Assembly (NCBI GenBank): GCA_009777335.1
Contig: WRMC01000009.1
Location: forward strand, 1-64,000
Reading direction: 5' to 3'
Origin: Treponema sp.
GTDB taxonomy: Bacteria; Spirochaetota; Spirochaetia; Treponematales; Breznakiellaceae
DNA length: 64,000 nucleotides
Shown: piece after piece, positions 18,798 through 28,605 of the stretch
Numbering within the stretch: the stretch's first letter is position 1
How the letters are laid out: the number at the start of each line of letters is the position of its first letter
Program-made: the position numbers and the translations under genes
The notes under the pieces: model-generated
What the model was told of the DNA's origin: nothing
Databases searched by the model: none
What the model saw: the letters and a program-made list of their open reading frames with translations, nothing else

Positions 18798-20698
18798 GCC
18801 AAGAATCCTATGACCAGACAGAACGGATAGCCAGCAGGAGCCGGTTCATCATCTTTGCGGTCATTTTCTCCCTCACGGGCCTGGTGGTCCTCTTCCGTTA
18901 CGGCTACCTGATGCTGAGTCCCCAGCAGGCACCCCGGCCGGGCAGGCAGGACACCCTGATAGGAAGGGGGCCCATCCTGGACCGGAACGGCCGGCTCCTG
19001 GCCCTGGAAACCAGACTGGGGAACATCACCCTCTGGCGGCCCGGGGTCAGCAACCCCGAAGAACTGGCCATGAACCTGGCCCCCATTTTGGAACAGAGCC
19101 CAGAGGAGATCCTGGACCGGATAGTAAACTCCCAAAGCGATTTTCTCTACCTCAGGCGCCAGGTCAGCGAAAGTGTGGTCCGGCTCATCGAGGCGGGGAT
19201 ACGGGAAGGCCGCCTCCAGGGGGTGGGGCTGGAACCCATGGTGGGCCGCATCTACCCGGAACGCAACCTGGCGGCCCAGATTATAGGCTTTACCGGAGAC
19301 GAGGGCCGGGGTCTGGGGGGCATAGAGTTTGCCTTTGAGCAGGAACTGCGGGCCGAAGCAGGAACAGCCCTGGGGGGCCGGAACCGCCGGGAGGGGGGGC
19401 AGGTCTTCCTTACCCTGGATGTAAATGTCCAGTATATCCTGGAAACCCTCTCGAGCCGGATCATGGCGGACACCCAGGCCGAGGCGGTGATGTTCATGGC
19501 CCTGGATCCCCGAACCGGAGATATCCTGGGTTCCGCCTCCCTACCCGGTTATGACCCCAATAATTTCCGCAACTCCGATGAGCTCTCCCGGATGGACCGG
19601 CCGGCCATATGGGCCTACGAGCCAGGATCGGTCTTTAAGATCTTCTCCCTGGCGGCCCTCCTGGATTCGGGTCTCATTTCCGACGATACGATCTTTTACT
19701 GCAACGGCCACTACGAGCGGGTAACCGGCCGGGGGGAACGGATCCTCATCAGCTGCCTGGGGGCCCATGGCTGGGTCAGCGCCCGGGACATCATTTCCCT
19801 CTCCTGCAATGCCGGGGCGGCCTATGCGGCGGACCTGATGACCCAGCAGCACTTTTACGAAAAGCTCCTGGACTTTGGCTTTGGCAGGCGGACCAACGCG
19901 GGGATGCCCGGAGAAACCGCGGGTTTTTTTAGACCCCCCGAGCGCTGGTCTGACCGGTCCCGCCCCACCATCTCCATGGGTCAGGAGATTGCGGTCTCGG
20001 CCCTGCAGATGCTCCAGGCGGCCACAGCCATCGCCAATGACGGGGTCCTGGTTCCCCCCCGGATAGTCTCCCGGATTGTCACCCATGACGGAAGAAGCAG
20101 CAGCATCTACGAAACGGAAGTTCAAAGCCGGCGGGTAATCTCCCCCGAGGCGGCCCAGTACATGCGGAGCTACATGATGGACGCCGCCTCTATCTTGGGC
20201 ACCGGATGGAGGGCCTCGGTGGAGGATCTCTCCCTGGGGGTGAAGACCGGTACCGCCCAGCTCATAGATCCCCTTACGGGGGCCTACTCCAGCACCGACT
20301 TTATTTCCAGCACCATTGCCATGCTGCCCGCCGAGGCTCCTACCCTGATCCTCTACCTGGTCATCGTCAAACCCCGGGGAGAAATTCTGGCGGGCCGGAT
20401 TGCCGCTCCCCCCATCAGGGAAGCAGCCGAGGCCCTGATCAACTACCTGGGCATACCCCGGGGCAGGAACCCCCAGGTGATCCATTCCGGGGCGGTGGCC
20501 CTGCCGGCCATCCCCTTTCCCCTGGTGGACGAAAGGGTCCCGGATTTTACGGGCCTCGCCAAGGCCCAGTTATTGCCCCTCCTATTGCGGGAGGACCTGA
20601 ACTTCCATGTCAGCGGCGAGGGCTGGGTGGTCCGCCAAAACCCGCCCCCCGGGACCCTCCTGGATGAGGGGACCCTGATCATCCTGGAACTGGAATAG
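18794..20698 (+). CDS. ftsI: Class B penicillin-binding protein (FtsI/PBP2-type) with C-terminal PASTA-like domain
   Basis: PGSVFKIF, SCNAG, VKTGTAQ motifs; PDFTGLAKAQLLPLLLREDL...NPPPGTLLDEGTLIILEL PASTA-like tail. Confidence 0.9.
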   Translation: MSQESYDQTERIASRSRFIIFAVIFSLTGLVVLFRYGYLMLSPQQAPRPGRQDTLIGRGPILDRNGRLLALETRLGNITLWRPGVSNPEELAMNLAPILEQSPEEILDRIVNSQSDFLYLRRQVSESVVRLIEAGIREGRLQGVGLEPMVGRIYPERNLAAQIIGFTGDEGRGLGGIEFAFEQELRAEAGTALGGRNRREGGQVFLTLDVNVQYILETLSSRIMADTQAEAVMFMALDPRTGDILGSASLPGYDPNNFRNSDELSRMDRPAIWAYEPGSVFKIFSLAALLDSGLISDDTIFYCNGHYERVTGRGERILISCLGAHGWVSARDIISLSCNAGAAYAADLMTQQHFYEKLLDFGFGRRTNAGMPGETAGFFRPPERWSDRSRPTISMGQEIAVSALQMLQAATAIANDGVLVPPRIVSRIVTHDGRSSSIYETEVQSRRVISPEAAQYMRSYMMDAASILGTGWRASVEDLSLGVKTGTAQLIDPLTGAYSSTDFISSTIAMLPAEAPTLILYLVIVKPRGEILAGRIAAPPIREAAEALINYLGIPRGRNPQVIHSGAVALPAIPFPLVDERVPDFTGLAKAQLLPLLLREDLNFHVSGEGWVVRQNPPPGTLLDEGTLIILELE

Positions 20699-20703
20699 CT
20701 TTC

Positions 20704-22599
20704 ATGGGAACCGGCTGGTATACCCAAAACCTAAAAATACTACAAGAGTATAACCCCCCCCTGGCAGAACTCATTGAAGGGACCGAGGATGGGGATGAGG
20801 ATCTGTACATTGAAGAGGCCGCCGCGGGGCTGCCGACCATGGTCTGCCAGGGGCTCAGGATCCATTCCAAGCAGGATCCCCGGCGGGAGGCCCAGCGGCT
20901 CCTGGAGGCCTCGGGAGGGGGCAATGGGGTTCTGGCCCTGGTCCTGGGCTTTGGGCTAGGTTATGCCGCCGAGGTCCTGAACGAAGCCTTCCCCGCCCAG
21001 CCCATGATCATCGCCGAAAAGCGGCCGGAGATCCTAAAAAGGGCTCTGGAGACCCGGGATTTATCCACTCTCCTGGCCCGGAAGGATCTGATCTTTGTCC
21101 TCGGGGGTGAAAGCAGCGGCCTGGCCAGGGCCCTTTCCTACTTTACCAACCCCCGGGGGACCCCTCCCCTGATCCTAAGAAACAGGGCCCTCTGGGAGCT
21201 GGATACCCCCTGGTATATGGAACTGGACGGGCATATCGAAGCCTGGGTCTCCCGAAGCGGGGTAAACCGGGCCACCAAGCAGCGTTTTGGCCGGCGCTGG
21301 CTGCAGAACTTGTCGAAAAATTTAACCACCATCCGGGACCTTCCGGGCCTGGCATCCCTCGAGGGGCTCCTGGAAGGGAAGGATATTCCCGTGTTCCTGG
21401 CAGCCGCAGGGCCGGGCCTGGACGAGGCGGCTCCCCATCTCTTAAAGATCTGGGAACGGGCCTTGATAGTGGCGGTGGATACGAGCTTTCGCTTTGTCCT
21501 GGCCCAGGGGGTGGTTCCCGATTTTCTGGTCTCAGTGGATCCCCAGTACTGGAACTACCGGCACCTGGATAGGACCCTGACAGAAGCCAGAGCCCTGGCC
21601 CAGGCCCCCCGGACCCGCCTTATCGCCGAATCGGCGGTTTATCCTCCCTGTTTACGGGAACCCTTTGAGGGGATCTTCCTCTGTTCATCCATGTTCCCCC
21701 TGGGCCGGTTTATCGAAGACCAGGTGGACCCCAAGGGGGAGCTGGGGGCCGGGGGCTCGGTGGCCACCAGCGCCTGGGATTTTATCCGCCGCCTGGGGGC
21801 CCGGGATGTATGGATCGCCGGACTCGACCTTTCCTTTCCGGGCCTTAAAACCCATTTTAGGGGGGCCCTCTTTGAAGAAAAATCCCATGCCGAATCGGAT
21901 CGCTTCTTCCCCGCCGAAACCTGGAAGACCCGGGCCCTAAGGGACGGCCAGCCCTTTATGGCGGCGGGACGCGGGGGGGGGCAGGTCTTAACCGATAGGC
22001 GTCTTTCCTTGTATGCCTCCTGGTTTGAAAACCGCTTTAAGGCCCATAGGGAGCTGCGAAGTTGGTCCTATAGCCCCGGGGGTCTTGAAATCCCGGGGCT
22101 CCTGGAGGGCCGCCCCGAAGAACTCCTTTCCCTTCCCCGGCGGCGGGAAGAGATAGATTCCCTATTGGATGGGTTTTACGAGAACCAAAAGATGAGCTTT
22201 TTTTCCCCCGCCGCTCTAGAGAACCGCAGGCTCAGCTTTGACAGGGCCCGGGAGGATCTTAGGGCGGGGCTTAGGGAAATAATAAGCCTATCCCAGGAAG
22301 CGGCCCAGGATGCAGGACTGGCAGCCTCCCGCCGCAAGCAGGGCCGTCTGGGGGAGCAGGAAAGCCAGGGGGCCCTTCGGAAGCTGGATGCCGCCAACAG
22401 GGCCATCAAGATGAGCAGGGTAAGGGACATAGCGGCCTTCATGTTCCCTGAGATCGAAGAGGCTGAGGAAGGGGTTGATTCTGGTGCTGACCCCCTGGGC
22501 CGGCACCTGGAATATTCGGCCCGGTTCTACAAGAGCCTCCACGATGCGGCGGCGGAAAACCTGGAGATCCTCGAGAGCCCCGGCAGCAGGACCCCCTAG
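20704..22599 (+). CDS. DUF115 / MptE-like protein (motility-associated factor family)
   Basis: DIPVFLAAAGPGLDEAAPHL...LIVAVDTSFRFVLAQGVVPDFLVSVDPQYWNYRHL typical of DUF115. Confidence 0.85.
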   Translation: MGTGWYTQNLKILQEYNPPLAELIEGTEDGDEDLYIEEAAAGLPTMVCQGLRIHSKQDPRREAQRLLEASGGGNGVLALVLGFGLGYAAEVLNEAFPAQPMIIAEKRPEILKRALETRDLSTLLARKDLIFVLGGESSGLARALSYFTNPRGTPPLILRNRALWELDTPWYMELDGHIEAWVSRSGVNRATKQRFGRRWLQNLSKNLTTIRDLPGLASLEGLLEGKDIPVFLAAAGPGLDEAAPHLLKIWERALIVAVDTSFRFVLAQGVVPDFLVSVDPQYWNYRHLDRTLTEARALAQAPRTRLIAESAVYPPCLREPFEGIFLCSSMFPLGRFIEDQVDPKGELGAGGSVATSAWDFIRRLGARDVWIAGLDLSFPGLKTHFRGALFEEKSHAESDRFFPAETWKTRALRDGQPFMAAGRGGGQVLTDRRLSLYASWFENRFKAHRELRSWSYSPGGLEIPGLLEGRPEELLSLPRRREEIDSLLDGFYENQKMSFFSPAALENRRLSFDRAREDLRAGLREIISLSQEAAQDAGLAASRRKQGRLGEQESQGALRKLDAANRAIKMSRVRDIAAFMFPEIEEAEEGVDSGADPLGRHLEYSARFYKSLHDAAAENLEILESPGSRTP

Positions 22600-23684
22600 G
22601 AGGAGCCGGGCTTTTTCTTCAAGTAAAAAAGGGAAGAAAAAAAGGCGGTGAGGGGTAAGGCCAGGAGGATCCCAAAACTCCCCGCCAGGGCCTGCAAAAT
22701 TTCCACCGCGATCATCTCCCGGTTAAGGAGATCCAAGAGGGAATTACTGTAGACGCTTAGAATAAGCACCACCGAAAGAGAACTGCCTATATAGGCCAGG
22801 ATGAGGGTGTTCGCCATGGAACCCAGAATGTCCCGGCCTATATTTAGGCCCGATTTAAAGAGGGTCTGGAAGTTTATAGTCCGGGCCTTTTCCCTTAGTT
22901 CCCAAAGGGAGGAGGCGATGGACATGGCCACATCCATGATGGCCCCCATGGCCCCAATGATGATCCCCGTTAACTGAAGAACCCCATCCATGACAAGGGC
23001 AATGAGCCCCGCTGCGACGATGCCGCTGATGCACCCTATGGCTGCCCCCAGGGCCTTTTGGTTATAGCCCACCACCAAAAGAAGGGTGACCACGGTGGTA
23101 TAGACACAGACCATGATGGCCATGAGGTAGACATTTTTTCCCGAAAGGATGGCCGGGATAAAAACCAGGAAGACGGACCCGCAGGTGAGGCCCAGGGAAA
23201 GGAGGGTATTAAAACCCTTTTTCCCCCCAAAGATGAGGACCGAAAGGGCAAATATAATACCAAGGGCAAAGAGCCCCCCGGTACGAAGATGGCCGTTATA
23301 AAACCACTGGTCCTCAAAGTTTATCAGGAGGACCCGGTCGCCGGGCTTAACTTCCTGGGGATCGGCGAGCATAAAACCGCTGAGGCTTTGGGAGGCGGTA
23401 ATGCTTGTTCCCCGGCGGCTTCCTCCCCTAACCTGGGCTTCGAACACCAGGGTGTCCCCCATCAGGGTCATGAAAATTTCATCGTAGCCTTCGGGGTCTT
23501 TATAGATATCAAACTGATCATGGGGTGAGAGGCGGTCCAGGATTTCCTGCACCTGGGCCGGAACCACCTCATTGGAAAAACCAGAAAGGATGAAGCGGTC
23601 CTGGACCGCCATGCTATGGCCGATGAGCAGAAGGAGTACTGCTATTATAATGGTAAAAAGGTATGGAATCCGGATTGTCAGCAT
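22596..23684 (-). CDS. YibE/F-like membrane protein
   Basis: GDRVLLI...; GLFALGIIFALSVLIFGGKKGFNTLLSLGLTCGSVFLVFIPAILSGKN; GAIMDVAMSIASSLWEL; start trimmed to MLTIRIPY. Confidence 0.85.
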   Translation of the reverse strand: MLTIRIPYLFTIIIAVLLLLIGHSMAVQDRFILSGFSNEVVPAQVQEILDRLSPHDQFDIYKDPEGYDEIFMTLMGDTLVFEAQVRGGSRRGTSITASQSLSGFMLADPQEVKPGDRVLLINFEDQWFYNGHLRTGGLFALGIIFALSVLIFGGKKGFNTLLSLGLTCGSVFLVFIPAILSGKNVYLMAIMVCVYTTVVTLLLVVGYNQKALGAAIGCISGIVAAGLIALVMDGVLQLTGIIIGAMGAIMDVAMSIASSLWELREKARTINFQTLFKSGLNIGRDILGSMANTLILAYIGSSLSVVLILSVYSNSLLDLLNREMIAVEILQALAGSFGILLALPLTAFFSSLFYLKKKPGSS

Positions 23685-23692
23685 GGTGATCC

Positions 23693-24538
23693 TTAAAAAA
23701 TGATGCGGGTCACAAACTGGTCCACCAGGATCAGGGTTCCAAGGATGGCCGTATAGAGGGCGAAGAAGAAGAGGGATTTTTCCCTGATGATCTTCAGCAT
23801 GAAATGGACCGCACAAAAACCAGCCGCCGCTGCCGCCAGGGTTCCTGCCGCCAGGGCTTCGCCGCTAAGGCCGCTCTGTTCCAGCAGCAGGGCGGGGTTA
23901 AAGCTCCTTTGGGCGGCCTGGTAGAGGTCCCGCAGCTGCCAGACCAGGGCCCCCAAGATGGCGGGGATGGCAAGAAGAAAGGAAAACCGGGCCGCCAGAT
24001 CCCGGTCTATTCTGCGGGAGAGGGCGCCGGTAAGACAGGCCCCGGAGCGGGAAACCCCGGGGAGGATCGCCAGGGCCTGAAAGAGGCCCACCACCAGGGC
24101 ATCCCAGAGGGAAAGATTGCGGCGGCGTTCCACCGCTGTTTTTAGAAGGCCCTGGCCGCTTCTGCGATAGAGGAGCTCCGCCATGCAGAGGAGCACCGAA
24201 GTAAGCAGAAAGGAGGGGCCCAGGAACTGCCCTGTTGCAAAGGCCCCTTCCAGGGCCTCCCGAAAGAAGAGGGCCGCCAAGACCGCGGGGATGGTGGCTA
24301 TGATGATAAAGCCCGTCAGGGGGCTCAGGGGCCGGCGGAGGATGGCGAGGATTTCCCGGCGGAGGACCAGGAGGACCGCCAAGAGGGTGCCCACATGGAG
24401 CATCACATCGAAAAAGAGCCCCGGCATCTCTATGCCAAAGGCCTTTTGTAGAAGGACCAGATGGCCGGAACTGCTGACGGGGACAAATTCGGTGATCCCC
24501 TGGACGAGACCCAAAATAACCGCATGGAAGGTGCTCAT
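23693..24538 (-). CDS. uppP: Undecaprenyl-diphosphatase
   Basis: ILGLVQGITEFVPVSSSGHLVLL; LAILPGVSRSGACLTGAL. Confidence 0.95.
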   Translation of the reverse strand: MSTFHAVILGLVQGITEFVPVSSSGHLVLLQKAFGIEMPGLFFDVMLHVGTLLAVLLVLRREILAILRRPLSPLTGFIIIATIPAVLAALFFREALEGAFATGQFLGPSFLLTSVLLCMAELLYRRSGQGLLKTAVERRRNLSLWDALVVGLFQALAILPGVSRSGACLTGALSRRIDRDLAARFSFLLAIPAILGALVWQLRDLYQAAQRSFNPALLLEQSGLSGEALAAGTLAAAAAGFCAVHFMLKIIREKSLFFFALYTAILGTLILVDQFVTRIIF

Positions 24539-24606
24539 GGTACCTTAGTATATAGGGGCTGATTTTACTTGTCTATGAGAAGGAATATCTCCTATACTGG
24601 GTACCT

Positions 24607-25890
24607 ATGAGGCTCACGATTAAAAACGCCCGGGTCCTGTTATGGGAACCCCATTGTCAGATCCGGGAAAAGGATGTTCACATAGATGGATCCCTCATCA
24701 GCCAGGTGGGAAAGGCGGAAGAGGGCTTTGAGGCCCAGCGGGTCATCGATGCCCAGGGAAAGCTGCTCATGCCGGGGCTGATAAACTGCCATGGCCATGC
24801 TTATATGTCCCTCTTTAGGAACTACGCCGACGATCTCCCCTTCGATGACTGGCTATTCAAAAAGATCATGCCCGCCGAAGATGCCATGAAGAGCGAGGAT
24901 GCCTATTGGTGCAACCTCCTCTCTTGCCTGGAGATGATCAAGACCGGGACCACCTGCTATACGGATATGCAGATGTTTAAGCACATGAGCGTCCGCTCCG
25001 CCCGGGAGTCGGGGATGCGGGCGGTGATCTCCCGGGGTCTGGTGGGTGACAGCCCCCAGGACCAAGCTGCCCGAACCCGGCTGGATGAGGCCTTCGAAGA
25101 GATGGATGCCGCTGCAGGGGAAAGCCGGATTAGCTTCATGCTGGGCCCCCATGCCATCTACACCTGCGGAGAAGCCCTCCTAAAGGAGCTGCCCGATATG
25201 GCCCTCGAAAGGGGCATAGGCCAGCAGATCCATATCCTGGAAGGAAAAACGGAGCTTGAAGATTCATTAAAAAACCATGGTTGTTCTTCTATTAAATACC
25301 TGGAATCCCTGGACTTTTTTAGGGCCCCCACCTTGGCGGCCCATTGCGTCCATATCGACCAAGAGGATATAGAAATCTTGGCCCGGCGGGGGGTCTCGGT
25401 GGCCAGCAACCCCATGAGCAACATGAAACTGGGGAACGGCTTTGCCCCGGTGCCCCGCTTACTACAAGCGGGGGTAAATGTCTGCCTGGGCACCGACAGT
25501 GCCGCCAGCAACAATGCCCTTAATATGTTCAGAGAGATGTCCATGGTCTCCTATATCCATAAGGGCCTGGAGCAAGACGCCCTCTGCATGAATGCCGAGG
25601 AGGCTCTCCGCTGCGGCACCCTAAGGGGAGCCAGGGCCCTGGGGCTGGAAACCATAGGGGCCATTAGGGCGGGGATGAAGGCGGATCTCATCCTCATCGA
25701 CATGGATAGGCCCTGGATGCAGCCGGTCAATAACCCCCTCTTTTCATTGATCTACTCGGCCAATGGCACCGAGGTGGACACGGTTATCATTGACGGAGAA
25801 ATAATCATGGAAAAAGGCAGGGTCCTCAGCCTGGACGAAGAGAAGATCCGAGGCGAAGTAGAATCAATACGAAAGAGGTTACTTGTATGA
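24607..25890 (+). CDS. Amidohydrolase, S-adenosylhomocysteine/5'-methylthioadenosine deaminase-like
   Basis: LMPGLINCHGHAYMSLFRN, HILEGKTELEDS, AAHCVHIDQEDIEILARRGVSVASNPMSNMKLGNG, LGTDSAASNNALNMFREM. Confidence 0.85.
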   Translation: MRLTIKNARVLLWEPHCQIREKDVHIDGSLISQVGKAEEGFEAQRVIDAQGKLLMPGLINCHGHAYMSLFRNYADDLPFDDWLFKKIMPAEDAMKSEDAYWCNLLSCLEMIKTGTTCYTDMQMFKHMSVRSARESGMRAVISRGLVGDSPQDQAARTRLDEAFEEMDAAAGESRISFMLGPHAIYTCGEALLKELPDMALERGIGQQIHILEGKTELEDSLKNHGCSSIKYLESLDFFRAPTLAAHCVHIDQEDIEILARRGVSVASNPMSNMKLGNGFAPVPRLLQAGVNVCLGTDSAASNNALNMFREMSMVSYIHKGLEQDALCMNAEEALRCGTLRGARALGLETIGAIRAGMKADLILIDMDRPWMQPVNNPLFSLIYSANGTEVDTVIIDGEIIMEKGRVLSLDEEKIRGEVESIRKRLLV

Positions 25891-27125
25891 GCCAAATTAG
25901 GGATATCTCCCTGGCCCCGGAGGGCCGGAAGAAAATTGACTGGGTGCAGAACCATATGCCGGTCCTTTCCAAGATTAGGGAGGAATTTATCCGGGATCAG
26001 CCCTTTAAGGGAAAGAAAATTTCCCTTTCCATCCACCTGGAAGCCAAAACGGCCTACCTCTGTGAGACCCTGGCCGCCGGAGGGGCCGAGATGTATGTCA
26101 CCGGCTGTAACCCCCTCTCTACCCAGGACGAGGTGGCGGCGGCTCTCGCCGAGAGGGGCATGACGGTCCACGGCTGGCATAATGCCACCGCCGAGGAATA
26201 CACCAGCCATATCCGGGAAACCGTAAAAGTGGGCCCCTCCATAGTAATCGATGATGGGGGGGATCTGGTGGGGATGCTCCATAAGGAATTCCCAGACCTC
26301 TGCACCAAGGTCATAGGGGGCTGCGAAGAAACCACCACGGGGGTTAACCGGCTCATCTCCATGGACAAAGAGGGGGCCCTCACCTTCCCCATGATTCTGG
26401 TAAACAATGCCCGGAGCAAGCACATGTTTGACAACCGTTACGGCACGGGCCAATCAGTGTGGGACGGCATCAACCGGACCACCAATCTCCTGGTGGCAGG
26501 AAAAACCGTGGTCATCTCCGGCTACGGCTGGTGCGGAAAGGGGGTTGCCATGAGGGCCAAGGGCCTGGCTGCCAGGGTGGTGATCACCGAGGTGGATCCA
26601 GTCAATGCCCTGGAGGCCGTCATGGAGGGCTTTACCGTCATGCCCATGGCCGAGGCCGCCGCCATAGGAGATATGTTCATTACCACCACCGGCTGCCGGG
26701 ACATCATAACCGAAAAGGAATTTTACAAGATGAAGAACGGGGCCATCCTCTGCAATGCCGGCCACTTCGATCTGGAAGTGGATGTGGCGGCCCTCAAGAG
26801 GATTGCTGTGGAATCCAAGGAGCAGAGAAAGAACATCATGGGTTACAAGCTCTCCAATGGGACCTGGCTCTCGGTCCTGGCGGAGGGACGGCTGGTGAAC
26901 ATCGCCGCCGGGGACGGACACCCCACGGAGATCATGGACATGAGCTTTGCGGTCCAGGCTCTCTGTGCCCGGCATCTGGTGACCACCCCTATGCCCCAGA
27001 AGATAAACCTGGTACCCCGGGAAATTGACGACGAGGTTGCCATGCGGAAGCTTGCTTTTATGGGATATACTATAGACAGCTTAAGCCCTGAGCAGACCTC
27101 TTACCTGGAAAGCTGGAACCATTAG
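25887..27125 (+). CDS. ahcY: Adenosylhomocysteinase family protein (possibly S-inosylhomocysteine hydrolase)
   Basis: VISGYGWCGKGVAMRAKGLAARVVITEVDPVNALEAVMEGF; ETTTGVNRL; 4-bp overlap with upstream deaminase. Confidence 0.92.
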   Translation: MSQIRDISLAPEGRKKIDWVQNHMPVLSKIREEFIRDQPFKGKKISLSIHLEAKTAYLCETLAAGGAEMYVTGCNPLSTQDEVAAALAERGMTVHGWHNATAEEYTSHIRETVKVGPSIVIDDGGDLVGMLHKEFPDLCTKVIGGCEETTTGVNRLISMDKEGALTFPMILVNNARSKHMFDNRYGTGQSVWDGINRTTNLLVAGKTVVISGYGWCGKGVAMRAKGLAARVVITEVDPVNALEAVMEGFTVMPMAEAAAIGDMFITTTGCRDIITEKEFYKMKNGAILCNAGHFDLEVDVAALKRIAVESKEQRKNIMGYKLSNGTWLSVLAEGRLVNIAAGDGHPTEIMDMSFAVQALCARHLVTTPMPQKINLVPREIDDEVAMRKLAFMGYTIDSLSPEQTSYLESWNH

Positions 27126-27135
27126 GACGGGGAGA

Positions 27136-27516
27136 ATGAAGATATACGAGTCTGAGGAAAATTATCTGGAAACCATTCTGGTACTCAGCCTCAAGGGCGG
27201 CCCGGTCCGTTCTATCGATATAGTCAACGAACTGGAATTCTCCAAACCCTCGGTCAGTGTGGCCATGAAGAACCTCCGGGCCAAGGAGTATATCGTCATG
27301 GACGGCGAGGGGCATATCACCCTCACCCCCAGGGGGCAGGAGATAGCAAACGCCATCTATGAACGTCATCTGGTTATTTCTGACTGGCTGGTCTTTCTGG
27401 GGGTGGATGAAAAAACTGCCGTCCAGGATGCTTGTAAGATGGAACATTCCATAAGCGAAAAGAGCTTCCTAGCAATTAAGAATCATATAAAAGAAAACAA
27501 GGAAACGGCCCAATAA
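27136..27516 (+). CDS. DtxR/MntR family metal-dependent regulator
   Basis: ESEENYLETILVLSLKGGPVRSIDIVNELEFSKPSVSVAMKNLRAKEYIVMDGEGHITLTPRG; C-terminal ACKMEHSISEKSF. Confidence 0.85.
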   Translation: MKIYESEENYLETILVLSLKGGPVRSIDIVNELEFSKPSVSVAMKNLRAKEYIVMDGEGHITLTPRGQEIANAIYERHLVISDWLVFLGVDEKTAVQDACKMEHSISEKSFLAIKNHIKENKETAQ

Positions 27517-27549
27517 AAAAAGCACCCCATGAGCGGGGTGCCTTTTTCT
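27513..27549. terminator. Bidirectional intrinsic terminator
   Basis: AAAAAAA-GCACCCC-atgagc-GGGGTGC-CTTTTTCTT between convergent genes. Confidence 0.85.
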
Positions 27550-28352
27550 TAGTCGGCGTTCCTGACCAGGCGGAAGCCCAGGTCGGCGCTCCTGGTGGTG
27601 GGGATATTACCCCCCCGGCGGGATGAGCGGAGGAAGTCCGCTGCGTGGTTCCAGCTGCCCCCGCGGAACACCTTATGGAAGCCCGAAGCGGCCCCCATGG
27701 GGTCTGTCAGCTCCCCCCGGGCATATTCTACATTCCAGTCCCAGACCCATTCCCCCACGTTTCCGTGCATATCATAGAGCCCGAAGGCATTGGGTGCAAA
27801 ACTGCCCACGGGGCTGGTCCGCTGCCGGGATACTCCCCGGGGATTATTATTAAAGGGCCGGCTGCCGTCATAATTGGCCTGGTCGGTGGTGATATTGGCT
27901 CCGGTGTTAAAGGGGGTGCTGGTCCCGGCCCGGCAGGCGTATTCCCATTCTGCCTCTGTGGGCAGCCTATAGCCATTGGCAGTCCGGTCCCAGGTTATGG
28001 TCTGCCCGTTGATCGTATAGACCGGAGTAAGACCCCTTTCTTCGCTGAGGCGGTTACAGAAAAGGACCGCATCGAACCAGCTAACCCGTTCTACAGGCAG
28101 GTTGGGGCCCACAAAATGACTGGGGTTGGACCCCATTATCTCCTGGTACTCTGCCTGGGTCACCGGATGCATCCCCATGTAAAAGGAGCTAAGGGTAACT
28201 TGCCGCTGGGCTTCGTTACTGAACCGGGTTGGTTCACCGGCAGGACTGCCCATGGTGAATGTACCGCCCTCTACCCGGACAAAGCCGTCGGTTGTCAAAC
28301 CGAATGCGTAGGAGGCAAGTAAAATTAATAGAATCACACATACCTTTTTCAA
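27549..28352 (-). CDS. SUMF1/EgtB-type formylglycine-generating-enzyme-like lipoprotein/secreted protein
   Basis: VEGGTFTMGSPAGEP, GYRLPTEAEWEYACRAGT, NAFGLYDMHGNVGEWVWDW, RVFRGGSWN-like, DLGFRLVRN. Confidence 0.92.
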   Translation of the reverse strand: MKKVCVILLILLASYAFGLTTDGFVRVEGGTFTMGSPAGEPTRFSNEAQRQVTLSSFYMGMHPVTQAEYQEIMGSNPSHFVGPNLPVERVSWFDAVLFCNRLSEERGLTPVYTINGQTITWDRTANGYRLPTEAEWEYACRAGTSTPFNTGANITTDQANYDGSRPFNNNPRGVSRQRTSPVGSFAPNAFGLYDMHGNVGEWVWDWNVEYARGELTDPMGAASGFHKVFRGGSWNHAADFLRSSRRGGNIPTTRSADLGFRLVRNAD

Positions 28353-28551
28353 TGGAACGCTCCCTTTTGATTATAATACACCTAAATCCCTAATCTTGGC
28401 AAGATTAGAAATTTCACTTAAAAAAACACGATTTTACTCATGGTTTTTTATTATCGGCCGATAAGGGCATTTTCAGCAAATTTTTCTAAAGTATATTTAT
28501 AATACTCCGATACATTAACTAACGGGAGGGAAATCCTCCATTAATAAAATT

Positions 28552-28605
28552 GACGGTGCGCAGAAGGGTTAATCCCCAACGTCCAGGCGCACCGTCTTTT
28601 TTTTT
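28552..28605. terminator. Strong intrinsic terminator hairpin
   Basis: GACGGTGCGC (28552-28561) / GCGCACCGTC (28587-28596), perfect 10-bp arms, then T9 on + strand; also directly downstream of the stop of the - strand gene. Confidence 0.8.
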
